NCBI GenBank assembly: GCA_955652675.1
Contig: CATPBP010000090.1
Coordinates: forward strand, 1-49,208
Source of the DNA: Candidatus Dormiibacterota bacterium
Lineage (GTDB): Bacteria; Chloroflexota; Dormibacteria; Dormibacterales; Dormibacteraceae
Length of the DNA stretch: 49,208 bases
Reading direction: 5' to 3'
The stretch's first letter is position 1; the number at the start of each line of letters is the position of its first letter. This document shows positions 42,339-49,208 of this stretch, piece after piece. The translations under genes were made by a program, and so were the position numbers. The notes beneath the pieces are model-generated. The model did not search any database, was not told the origin of the DNA, and saw only the letters and a program-made list of their open reading frames with translations.

Positions 42339-43349
42339 TCATCTGCACGCTTCCACCGGGGCCGGAGGAGCCGGACTGGCCGAGGCGGAAGCCTGGATCC
42401 GAACCGGACCGGTGCGAGAGTTCGGGGAGGACGACGGCGAGGGGCCGGCCCGGGCAGGCACCGGCGTGGGCTTGGACTTGACGCGGACGGCAACCGCCGC
42501 CGGGTTCATGACGTTCACCGCCAGGAGGTCCGGACTGTTGTAGTCGATGTCCGCTGCGACCGCCCGCAGCGCGGACACCTTGTCGCCGAGGGTGGCGATC
42601 TCCTCACCGGTCAGCATCCGTCCGAACTGGACACTCCAGCCACGGACCGAAACCAGTGTGAGATTTCCGCAGCCGTCGATGGTGAAGCCTTTGACGTCCT
42701 GGCCTATGAGCCGGGGCAGCGTTCGCTGGATGTTGACGAGCGCCACCAGCAGCCGCGAGTCGAGCACCCGCTGGCCTAGCTTTGGATCCGCCGTCTGGGG
42801 ACCCTGGACCAGGAGCAGGCCGGCGGACGCCTCGGGGGCTCCCACCGGCCCCAAGGCGACAGCCTCCTCGGAGAGGAAGTAGGGATGCCCGCTGCTGGAC
42901 TGGTAGACGGCGACCGGCTGCCATTCCTCGACCCGGACCAGCACCCGATCCGGCAGCGACTCGGAGACAGTGGAGGAGCGGACCCAGGTGGATCGTTTCA
43001 GGCGCCCACTGACGCCTGAGGGATTCACCGTGAAGATGGAGCCGGGGTTGCTCAGCCCGGCCCTGGCGACTACCTCGGAGGCGGCCAGCCGGTGTGCCCC
43101 ACTCACGTCGACGTGCTGCACACGGAAGGCTGGATGGGCGAGGGCGACCACCAGCAGCGTCAGCTCGGCCAGCGCCACGCCGCCGGCCAGCAGCCGGCGC
43201 CAGCCGGACCCGCGGTCCACGCCCCGGGACGGCCGGTGGAGGGAACCGCCGCGAAACCAGGCCGCCCCCTTCACCGGACGCCGCGGGCGGCGCAGGGAGC
43301 GGAGGGCGGGCCAGGGGAGCACCGAGGATCTGCGGCGCCGCCGCTTCAC
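42339..43349 (-). CDS. ftsQ: Cell division protein FtsQ/DivIB
   Basis: Bitopic divisome protein, 336 aa. A basic cytoplasmic tail (MKRRRRRSSV...) precedes one membrane helix (LLAGGVALAELTLLVVALA), then a POTRA domain (VQHVDVSGAHRLAASEVVARAGL) and the beta domain. The C-terminus is a Pro/Ser/Ala-rich linker of about 40 residues, longer than usual. The GTG start overlaps the ddl stop as GTGA. An 86-base gap separates it from ftsA. Confidence 0.92.
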   Translation of the reverse strand: MKRRRRRSSVLPWPALRSLRRPRRPVKGAAWFRGGSLHRPSRGVDRGSGWRRLLAGGVALAELTLLVVALAHPAFRVQHVDVSGAHRLAASEVVARAGLSNPGSIFTVNPSGVSGRLKRSTWVRSSTVSESLPDRVLVRVEEWQPVAVYQSSSGHPYFLSEEAVALGPVGAPEASAGLLLVQGPQTADPKLGQRVLDSRLLVALVNIQRTLPRLIGQDVKGFTIDGCGNLTLVSVRGWSVQFGRMLTGEEIATLGDKVSALRAVAADIDYNSPDLLAVNVMNPAAVAVRVKSKPTPVPARAGPSPSSSPNSRTGPVRIQASASASPAPPAPVEACR

Positions 43350-44287
43350 AGCGGACCCACCCTCTGCTCATGCCGCGCGATGCCCTGCCGTACCAGCCTC
43401 TCGCAGAGCTCGTCGAACCCCACCCCGGCCGCCCGGGCGGCGTCTGGAAGTAGGGAGACCTCGGTCAGACCCGGCACCGTGTTGACCTCCAGCAGCCAGG
43501 GCGTGCCGGCCCCGTCGACGATGAAGTCGACCCGCGCCATGCCCTCACAGCCCAGCAGCCGGAAGGCGCGAGCGGCGGCCTCCGCCACGGTCTGCCGCGA
43601 TGCCTCCGGGATCCGCGCCGGGATGATGTGATGGCTGCGGCCGGCCGTGTACTTGGCGTCATAGTCGTAGGTCTCGTTCTCGTACGTGATCTCCAGCGTC
43701 GGCAGGACATTGAGCTCCGGAACCGCGAGGACCCCGACCGTCACCTCCGTACCCTCCACGAAGCGCTGGGCCATCACGCGGCGGTCGTAACGGCGCGCCA
43801 GGACCAGGCCGCTGGCCACCTCGTCGACGTCGCCGGCGATGGTGAGGCCGATCGTCGAGCCCTCCCGCACCGGCTTCACCACCAGGGGCAGTCCGAGCCG
43901 GCCGGCCAGTGCCTCGGCGTCGTCCTCCTGTACCTGCTCTGGCATCTCTTCGAAGTCGGGCACCGACAGTCCCTCGGCTGCGAGCAGCCGGTTGGTGCGG
44001 GTCTTGTCGATGCAGAGCGCACTGGCCAGGACGCCGGAGCCGGTGTACGGCAAGCCCAGCAGCTCCAGCATGCCCTGGACCGTCCCGTCCTCCCCCAGCC
44101 GGCCGTGGAGGGCGATGAAGGCGCAGTCGAAGCCGCCCCGCCGCAGGCGTTCCCAGGTCTCCAGATCCATGTCCAGCCGTTCCGGTATATGACCGCAGGC
44201 GGCGAGCGCGGCGGCCACCTGCGCTCCCGATCGAAGAGAGACCTCACGCTCTGCTGAGCGGCCTCCGCAGAGGATCGCGATCTTCAA
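43346..44287 (-). CDS. ddl: D-alanine--D-alanine ligase
   Basis: Makes the D-Ala-D-Ala end of the peptidoglycan stem. Length is 313 aa. N-terminus KIAILCGGRSAEREVSLRSG, ATP-grasp loop PLVVKPVREGSTIGLT and metal-binding C-terminus PWLLEVNTVPGLTEVSLLP. Start TTG at 44287, which overlaps the murB stop as TTGA and has GGAGGTG 6 bases upstream. The frame is open far upstream as a murB shadow. Confidence 0.97.
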   Translation of the reverse strand: MKIAILCGGRSAEREVSLRSGAQVAAALAACGHIPERLDMDLETWERLRRGGFDCAFIALHGRLGEDGTVQGMLELLGLPYTGSGVLASALCIDKTRTNRLLAAEGLSVPDFEEMPEQVQEDDAEALAGRLGLPLVVKPVREGSTIGLTIAGDVDEVASGLVLARRYDRRVMAQRFVEGTEVTVGVLAVPELNVLPTLEITYENETYDYDAKYTAGRSHHIIPARIPEASRQTVAEAAARAFRLLGCEGMARVDFIVDGAGTPWLLEVNTVPGLTEVSLLPDAARAAGVGFDELCERLVRQGIARHEQRVGPL

Positions 44288-45195
44288 GATGGCCACCTCC
44301 CGACTGACTCGACCTCGGTCTCGAGGTCGAGTCCGAAGCGCTCCCGTACCGCGCAGCGCACTCGCTCTATCAGCCGCGACACCTGGTCGGCGCTGGCGCC
44401 ACCGAGATTGAGGATGAAGTTGGCGTGCTGCTCTGAGACCTGGGCCGCGCCCTCTCGAGCGCCCTTGAGCCCGACGGCCTCGATCATGCGCCCGGCGGAG
44501 TCGCCGGGTGGATTCTTGAACACGCTGCCACAGTTCTTGGTTCGAATCGGTTGGGTCTGATTCCGCTCGGCCGTCCAGCGCGCCATCTGGCTCCGGGAGG
44601 CGGCACCGTCGCCGGGCCTCAGCTCTATCCAGGCTCCTGTGACCAGGGCGCCCCGGAGCGCGCCCTGGCGCAGGGCCGAGCTCCGGTAGCCGAGGTCGAG
44701 GTCCTCTCTCGGCCAGGTCTGCCGGCCCCGCCCGGGCAGCAAGCCCTCGGCCTCGGTGAGCACCTCGACCAGCTCCGAGCCCCAGCAGCCCGCGTTCTGG
44801 TAGACCGCGCCGCCCACCGTACCAGGGACGCCGATGGCCCATTCGAAGCCGGTCAGGTCGTGATCGGCGCAGATGCGAGCCAGCCGCATCATCTTGAGCC
44901 CGGCCTGGGCGTACACCCGCCGCCCCTCCACCTTCCATTCCCGGCTGACGCAGCGCACGACCAGCCCCTCGACGCCCGCGTCTGCGATCAGCAGGTTGGT
45001 GCCCGCGCCCAGAGTCAGCCAGGGGACGCCGCGCTCGATGCAAGCTTCGACAAGCTCCGCAGGGTCCCGCGTCTCCACGAAGAACTCGGCCGGCCCGCCG
45101 ATGTTGAAGGAGGTGTGCCGGGCCAGCGGGTGGTCTCGCTCGACGCCCCGCAGGGCTGAGAGCCACTCGAGGTTAGCGTTCGTTCGCCAGCTCAT
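44284..45195 (-). CDS. murB: UDP-N-acetylenolpyruvoylglucosamine reductase
   Basis: Reduces UDP-GlcNAc-enolpyruvate to UDP-MurNAc. Length is 303 aa. The FAD region is LTLGAGTNLLIADAGVEGLVV and FEWAIGVPGTVGGAVYQNAGCWG; the proton donor Ser is in NCGSVFKNP. Size and motif arrangement fit type II MurB. ATG start overlaps the murC end by 23 bases. Confidence 0.96.
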   Translation of the reverse strand: MSWRTNANLEWLSALRGVERDHPLARHTSFNIGGPAEFFVETRDPAELVEACIERGVPWLTLGAGTNLLIADAGVEGLVVRCVSREWKVEGRRVYAQAGLKMMRLARICADHDLTGFEWAIGVPGTVGGAVYQNAGCWGSELVEVLTEAEGLLPGRGRQTWPREDLDLGYRSSALRQGALRGALVTGAWIELRPGDGAASRSQMARWTAERNQTQPIRTKNCGSVFKNPPGDSAGRMIEAVGLKGAREGAAQVSEQHANFILNLGGASADQVSRLIERVRCAVRERFGLDLETEVESVGRWPS

Positions 45196-46474
45196 CGCCC
45201 AACTTCCAAACGTCGCCGGCGCCCATCAGGAGCACGAGGTCCCCTTCACCGGCCAGCTCTTCGAGCTGCTGCCGGGCGCTGCCCAGGTCCGGCGCGAACC
45301 TGGCCCGCGGCACTCGCATGGCAAGGTCGACGGCACTCAGCTCGCCCGGGTTCTCCTCGCCGGCGGCGTAGATCTCGGTCACGATCACCGCGTCGGCACC
45401 CTCCAGGCTCTCGGCGAACTCGTCGCGCAGGGCCTGGAAGCGTGAGTAGCGGTGGGGCTGGAAGACCAGGATCAGCCTGCGATGCCCCAGCTCTCGGGCG
45501 GCGGCCAGCGTCTCTCGCACCTTGGTCGGATGGTGCCCGTAGTCGTCGTAGATCGAGGCGCCCCGCCAGGTGCCCAGCCGCTCCATCCGCCGGTGGGCGC
45601 CCGGGTAGCCGGCCAGCGCCTGAGAGGCCACCGCGGGGTCGACGCCGAGCTCGACGGCCATGGCCAGGGCGCCGGTGGCGTTCTGCCGGTTGTGGCGGCC
45701 CGGCACCTGCAGCTTCAATTCGGCGAGCGGCTCCCCTCTCCGTAAAACGTGGAACATGCGTTCGCCCACCACCTCACAGCGGTAATCCGCCTCGGCTGAG
45801 AGGCCGTAGGTGACGCGCCGCCCGGCCGCCGGCATGGCGACCGCTCTCTCGTAGTCGGCACTGACGACGCTGACCCCGGGAACCGCGGCCAGGAAGTCGC
45901 GGAAGAGCGCATCCACTTCCTCGACATCGTGGAAATGATCGGGATGGTCGAACTCGACGCTGGTCAGGATGGCGTGGCTGGGCCGGTGCAGGGCCAGTGA
46001 CCCATCCGATTCGTCCGCCTCGGCTACCAGCCAGGAGCCCCGACCGGCCCGGGAGCTGAGCCCGTCCCCGACCAGCACCGACGGATCCCAGCCTGCTGCC
46101 GTAAGGACGTGACCGAGCATGAAGGTGACCGTCGTCTTGCCGTGTGTCCCGGCCACCGCGATCGAGATCGAGCCGCTGATCAGTTCCGCCAGCATCTCGG
46201 CGCGCGTCAGGACCCGGGCGGTGGACGCCCGTGCCGCGGCCAGCTCGCCAAAGTCCGCCTTCACGGCCCCGCTGTAGACGACCACGTCCTGGCCCTCCAC
46301 GTGTGAGGGGTCGTGCCCGATCCGGATACCGACGCCCTCCGCGGCGAGTGCCCTGGTGGTGCTCGACTCTCGCAGGTCACAGCCCGAGACCCGGTCGCCT
46401 CGCGCCAGGAAGACACGGGCCAGGGCCGAGACACCGGCGCCGCCGATGCCCAGCAGGTGCACTCGCTGAGTCAC
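45173..46474 (-). CDS. murC: UDP-N-acetylmuramate--L-alanine ligase
   Basis: Adds L-Ala to UDP-MurNAc. Length is 433 aa. Rossmann GIGGAGVSALARV at the N-terminus, ATP loop AGTHGKTTVTFML, the metal-binding EFDHPDHF and C-terminal GMERLGTW-like YDDYGHHPTKVRETLAAARE are typical. Start GTG, 58 bases after murG. Its C-terminal end is shared with the murB start. Confidence 0.97.
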   Translation of the reverse strand: MTQRVHLLGIGGAGVSALARVFLARGDRVSGCDLRESSTTRALAAEGVGIRIGHDPSHVEGQDVVVYSGAVKADFGELAAARASTARVLTRAEMLAELISGSISIAVAGTHGKTTVTFMLGHVLTAAGWDPSVLVGDGLSSRAGRGSWLVAEADESDGSLALHRPSHAILTSVEFDHPDHFHDVEEVDALFRDFLAAVPGVSVVSADYERAVAMPAAGRRVTYGLSAEADYRCEVVGERMFHVLRRGEPLAELKLQVPGRHNRQNATGALAMAVELGVDPAVASQALAGYPGAHRRMERLGTWRGASIYDDYGHHPTKVRETLAAARELGHRRLILVFQPHRYSRFQALRDEFAESLEGADAVIVTEIYAAGEENPGELSAVDLAMRVPRARFAPDLGSARQQLEELAGEGDLVLLMGAGDVWKLGDELANER

Positions 46475-46532
46475 CCGGCCCTCCGCCAGGGATGCCGGCG
46501 GAGCTGCGAGGCGGCACCGTCACGGGATGGCG

Positions 46533-47573
46533 TCATGAGACCGCCACCTCCTCCAGCACCCGGACTATGGCTCGCGCCGCATCCGGCCGGCCGAGGGCGG
46601 CGGAGGCCCGGGCCATGGCTTGCAGTCGGTCGTCGTCCAGGCCCTCGACGGTCCGCACCAGGGTCTTTGCCGAGAGGTCGTCGTCCGCGACGCGAACGGC
46701 CGCCCCGGCCGCGACCAGTTCCCTGGCATTGCGCTCCTGATGGCCGCCGCCGAAGGTCCCTGGCACCACGATCGCGGGCAGTCCGACGGCAGTGATCTCC
46801 GCGCAGGCGCCGACCCCGGCCCGGGAGATGACCAGATCGGCCTCGGCCATCAACCCTGCAACCTCGTCCGAGAAGGGGATGGGCCGGTAGCCCGGACGGG
46901 CCAGCTCCCTGGCCTGTGCCGCGCCCTGCCGGCCTGTCAGATGAATGACCTCTCGAAAGCGCTCCAGGAGCCGGTCCAGCGCTCCCCAGGTCGACTGGTT
47001 CAAGCGCCGCGCTCCCTGGCTGCCGCCCATCACCAGCAGGCGCTCGGGCGGTACCAGCGGGGTCCGCCGGACGAACCCCGGTCGGAGCGGATAGCCGGTC
47101 AGCACCGTAAGGCGGGTGCGAAACTCGCCGGCGTCGCGAGGAAAGGTGACGCAGGCGGCGGCGGCCGAGCGTCGGAAGATCCGGTTCGCCAGCCCTCTTG
47201 CTTCGAAGACCTGGAGGACATAGGGAATGCCGCGGAGCCGGGCCGCTGCCAGGCCCGGCGCCATCGCATACCCGCCCACGCCGAGAACCAGATCGGGCCG
47301 GAAGCGGTCCAAGACACGCAGCGCCGCCGCCAGCGCGGTGGGCAGCAGCCAGGGGAGCGCCAGGTTCTTCCAGGGTGCGTCCCGGTCCAGGCCCCGAACC
47401 CTGATCGTCTCCAGGTCGAACCCGGCAGCCGGCACCAGCCGCTCCTCCAGCCCGCCCGCACGGCCCAGCATCAAGAGGGAGCCCTCGGGGTGCTCAACGC
47501 GGAACGCTTGCGCCACCGCGAGCGCGGGCAGGACGTGGCCGCCCGTCCCTCCGCCCGAGATCAGCAGTCGCAT
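46533..47573 (-). CDS. murG: UDP-GlcNAc:undecaprenyl-PP-MurNAc-pentapeptide transferase
   Basis: Makes lipid II at the inner membrane. Length is 346 aa. N-terminal G-loop LLISGGGTGGHVLPALAVAQ, second loop VMGGSQGARRLNQ and donor-binding SRAGVGACAEITAVGLPAIVVPGTFGGGHQERNA. The ATG at 47573 has a strong GGAGGAG site 6 bases upstream. It begins within the last 80 bases of ftsW, an unusually long overlap. Confidence 0.96.
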   Translation of the reverse strand: MRLLISGGGTGGHVLPALAVAQAFRVEHPEGSLLMLGRAGGLEERLVPAAGFDLETIRVRGLDRDAPWKNLALPWLLPTALAAALRVLDRFRPDLVLGVGGYAMAPGLAAARLRGIPYVLQVFEARGLANRIFRRSAAAACVTFPRDAGEFRTRLTVLTGYPLRPGFVRRTPLVPPERLLVMGGSQGARRLNQSTWGALDRLLERFREVIHLTGRQGAAQARELARPGYRPIPFSDEVAGLMAEADLVISRAGVGACAEITAVGLPAIVVPGTFGGGHQERNARELVAAGAAVRVADDDLSAKTLVRTVEGLDDDRLQAMARASAALGRPDAARAIVRVLEEVAVS

Positions 47574-48732
47574 CGCCTCTCCTCCATCCATACCGCTGCT
47601 GGACGCCCTGGGCGGCGATGTTGAGCAGCACGCCGGTCGCCGCCATGGTTATGGCGAGCGAGGTCCCTCCATAGCTGATGAAGGGCAGGGTCACCCCCGT
47701 GATGGGAACCGTGTCCGTCACCGTCCCCATGTTGAGCAGCGCCTGGAACGCGATCCAGGTGGTGATCCCGGCCGCCAGGGCCATCCCGAAGCGGTCGGTC
47801 GCCCGCATCGCGGCCCGGTAGCCGCGCAAGGCCAGGAACACGAAAGCGGCCAGGACGGCGGTGGTGCCGATCAGTCCGGTCTCCTCGCCGAGGATGGCGA
47901 AGATGAAGTCGGTGTGCGCCTCCGGAAGCCAGAGGTACTTCTGCACCGAGTGCCCGAGGCCGACGCCTGTGACTCCCCCCGAGCCGAGCGCCAGGATCGC
48001 CTGACGGGACTGGAAGCCGGCTCCCAGGGGGTCCTTGAACGGATCGAGGAAGACCGCCAGACGCTGCGCTCGGTAAGACTCCAGCACCGTGAAGAGGGCG
48101 AAGGCCGTGACCAGGAGGACCAGGAGCAGGACCACGTAGCGGGGCCGCCCTCCCCCGGCGAAGAAGACGCTGCAGAAGATGGCGCACATGACGAGCGCCG
48201 TCCCCAGGTCTCGCTGCAGCATGAGCAGGAAGAGGGCGGCCCCGAGCAGGATCGCGAAGGGTACGAAGCCGTCGACGAAGCTGTTCAGCCGGTCCCGGCG
48301 CTTGTCCACCCAGCGGGCCATGAAGATGGCGAAGGTGATCTTGGCCACCTCCGAGGGCTGGAAGCTGCCCAGTGGCCCCAGGTTGAACCAGCGCCGGGCC
48401 CCGTTGACGCGCAGTCCGACCCCCGGGATCAGGACCAGGAGCATGAGCAGGGCGGTGATCCCGGCAGCGGCCGGGGCGTAGCGCCTGAGAACGTGGTAGT
48501 CCAGATGCCTGAGCACCGCCATCAGGAGAACGCCCAGCCCCAAGAAGGCCGCCTGGCGAACGAAGTAGTAGAGCGGGAAGCGGTAGTTCAGGTAGGCCAG
48601 CGCCTGGCTGGAGCTGAGAACCATGATGAGACCCGCTCCCACCAGCAGCAGGCTGACCAGGGCCAGCCAGCGGTCGGTCTCGGGCCTGTCCGGACCGCCG
48701 GTCAGCCGGTAGATCAGGCCCTCGGGGTTCAC
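47494..48732 (-). CDS. ftsW: Septal peptidoglycan polymerase FtsW (SEDS)
   Basis: Glycosyltransferase that polymerises lipid II at the septum, 412 aa with about ten membrane helices. SEDS motifs: NGARRWFNLGPLGSFQPSEVAKI, LPEAHTDFIFAILGEETGLIG and GVTLPFISYGGTSL. The hydrophilic tail of about 40 residues (RRGDATADLGRRDGRPRPARARGG) lies wholly in the murG overlap. GTG start overlaps the murD stop as GTGA. Confidence 0.96.
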   Translation of the reverse strand: MNPEGLIYRLTGGPDRPETDRWLALVSLLLVGAGLIMVLSSSQALAYLNYRFPLYYFVRQAAFLGLGVLLMAVLRHLDYHVLRRYAPAAAGITALLMLLVLIPGVGLRVNGARRWFNLGPLGSFQPSEVAKITFAIFMARWVDKRRDRLNSFVDGFVPFAILLGAALFLLMLQRDLGTALVMCAIFCSVFFAGGGRPRYVVLLLVLLVTAFALFTVLESYRAQRLAVFLDPFKDPLGAGFQSRQAILALGSGGVTGVGLGHSVQKYLWLPEAHTDFIFAILGEETGLIGTTAVLAAFVFLALRGYRAAMRATDRFGMALAAGITTWIAFQALLNMGTVTDTVPITGVTLPFISYGGTSLAITMAATGVLLNIAAQGVQQRYGWRRGDATADLGRRDGRPRPARARGGASVPR

Positions 48733-49208
48733 GCCCGGACCTCACGCTGCGCCAGCACCGCGGCCTTGAAGCGGCGACCGCGTTCCTCGTAGCTCCTGAA
48801 CATGTCGAAGCTCTTGTAACCGGGGCTGAGCAGGACCACGCCGCCGGGCGACGCCAGGGCTCCGGCTTGCTCGACGGCCTCTTCGATCGAGCCGGCCCGG
48901 CGGATTGGGTGGCCCGCCAGCCGCTCGGCCAGCTCGTCCGCGCTCGCGCCGATGAGAACCACGGCGGTGGTCAGCTCACCGACCGCGGCCAGCCACTCGT
49001 CGAGCGCGAAGCCGCCGCCCCGGCCACCGGCTATGAGGACCACGGGCATGCCCGGAAAGGAGCGGACGCCGACCAGCGCCGCATCGGGATTGGTGGCCTT
49101 GGAGTCGTTGTACCAGCGCACCCCCTCCCACTCGCCCACCAGCTCCAGCCGGTGCTCCACGCCCTTGAAGGAGCAGTCGCCGTCCTCGATGGCTGCGTCC
49201 TCGAGAGC
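48729..49208 (-). CDS. murD: UDP-N-acetylmuramoylalanine--D-glutamate ligase, C-terminal part
   Basis: The window edge cuts the gene; 159 C-terminal residues are seen. The frame is open to the last base. VEHRLELVGEWEGVRWYNDSKATNPDAAL is the diagnostic MurD C-terminal domain start, and LLSPGYKSFDMFRSYEERGRRFK is the family end (Ser/Ala-Ser-Phe-Asp). Adds D-Glu to UDP-MurNAc-L-Ala. mraY, murE, murF and ftsI would be expected beyond the edge. Confidence 0.95.
   Translation of the reverse strand, partial: ALEDAAIEDGDCSFKGVEHRLELVGEWEGVRWYNDSKATNPDAALVGVRSFPGMPVVLIAGGRGGGFALDEWLAAVGELTTAVVLIGASADELAERLAGHPIRRAGSIEEAVEQAGALASPGGVVLLSPGYKSFDMFRSYEERGRRFKAAVLAQREVRA

Overview
The window is a GC-rich bacterial chromosome segment with many GTG and TTG starts and heavy 4-bp gene overlaps. 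A full-length FtsA inside an FtsZ/FtsA/FtsQ/Mur cluster argues against most Actinobacteria. The LppX-like and DUF4232-like lipoproteins, InhA-like FabI and T-box-controlled ileS suit a deep Terrabacteria lineage such as Chloroflexota or Dormibacterota. That placement is inference, not proof. No prophage, insertion sequence or CRISPR array is visible.

Layout. 1-5.6 kb (+): a branched-chain amino acid type ABC importer (livG partial, livF, livH, livM, substrate-binding lipoprotein) and an unrecognised membrane protein. 5.6-7.3 kb (-): ftsE-ftsX with a terminator. 7.3-12.4 kb (-): a tightly overlapped catabolic operon (acyl-CoA dehydrogenase, two MaoC-type proteins, acyl-CoA synthetase, cytochrome P450, small pentad-repeat protein). 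12.4-16.1 kb: zinc-ribbon membrane protein (+), then glyoxalase-like protein, AT-hook protein, RNase H-like protein, DJ-1/PfpI protein and enoyl-ACP reductase (-). 16.2-22 kb (-): rhodanese, heme O synthase, a Sco1-TlpA fusion, a phospholipase D-like protein, a LOG-family protein and a lipoprotein. 22.1-22.5 kb (-): tmRNA, with a diiron R2-like protein diverging from it.

23.6-37.8 kb, mostly (-): housekeeping genes smpB, fmt, def, priA, lipoprotein, coaBC, gmk, rluD, lspA, ileS with a translational T-box leader, yggT and yggS. Between def and priA lies an island holding a DinB-like gene, a decayed phenylacetate-CoA ligase pseudogene and a core-MetE gene. 37.8-49.2 kb (-): pgeF, an RraB-like gene, a tandem 103-bp hairpin repeat, nrdR, ftsZ, ftsA, ftsQ, ddl, murB, murC, murG, ftsW and partial murD.

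Working together, the right half covers septum formation and peptidoglycan precursor synthesis together with translation initiation, ribosome rescue and tRNA charging. The left half covers amino acid or acyl-compound uptake and oxidation. The most unusual signal is a set of genes whose protein homology extends upstream of every ATG, GTG or TTG, exactly to a CTGA (fmt, Sco1-TlpA, possibly ftsX) or ATAG (PLD) overlap with the preceding stop codon. This suggests translationally coupled initiation at non-canonical codons.
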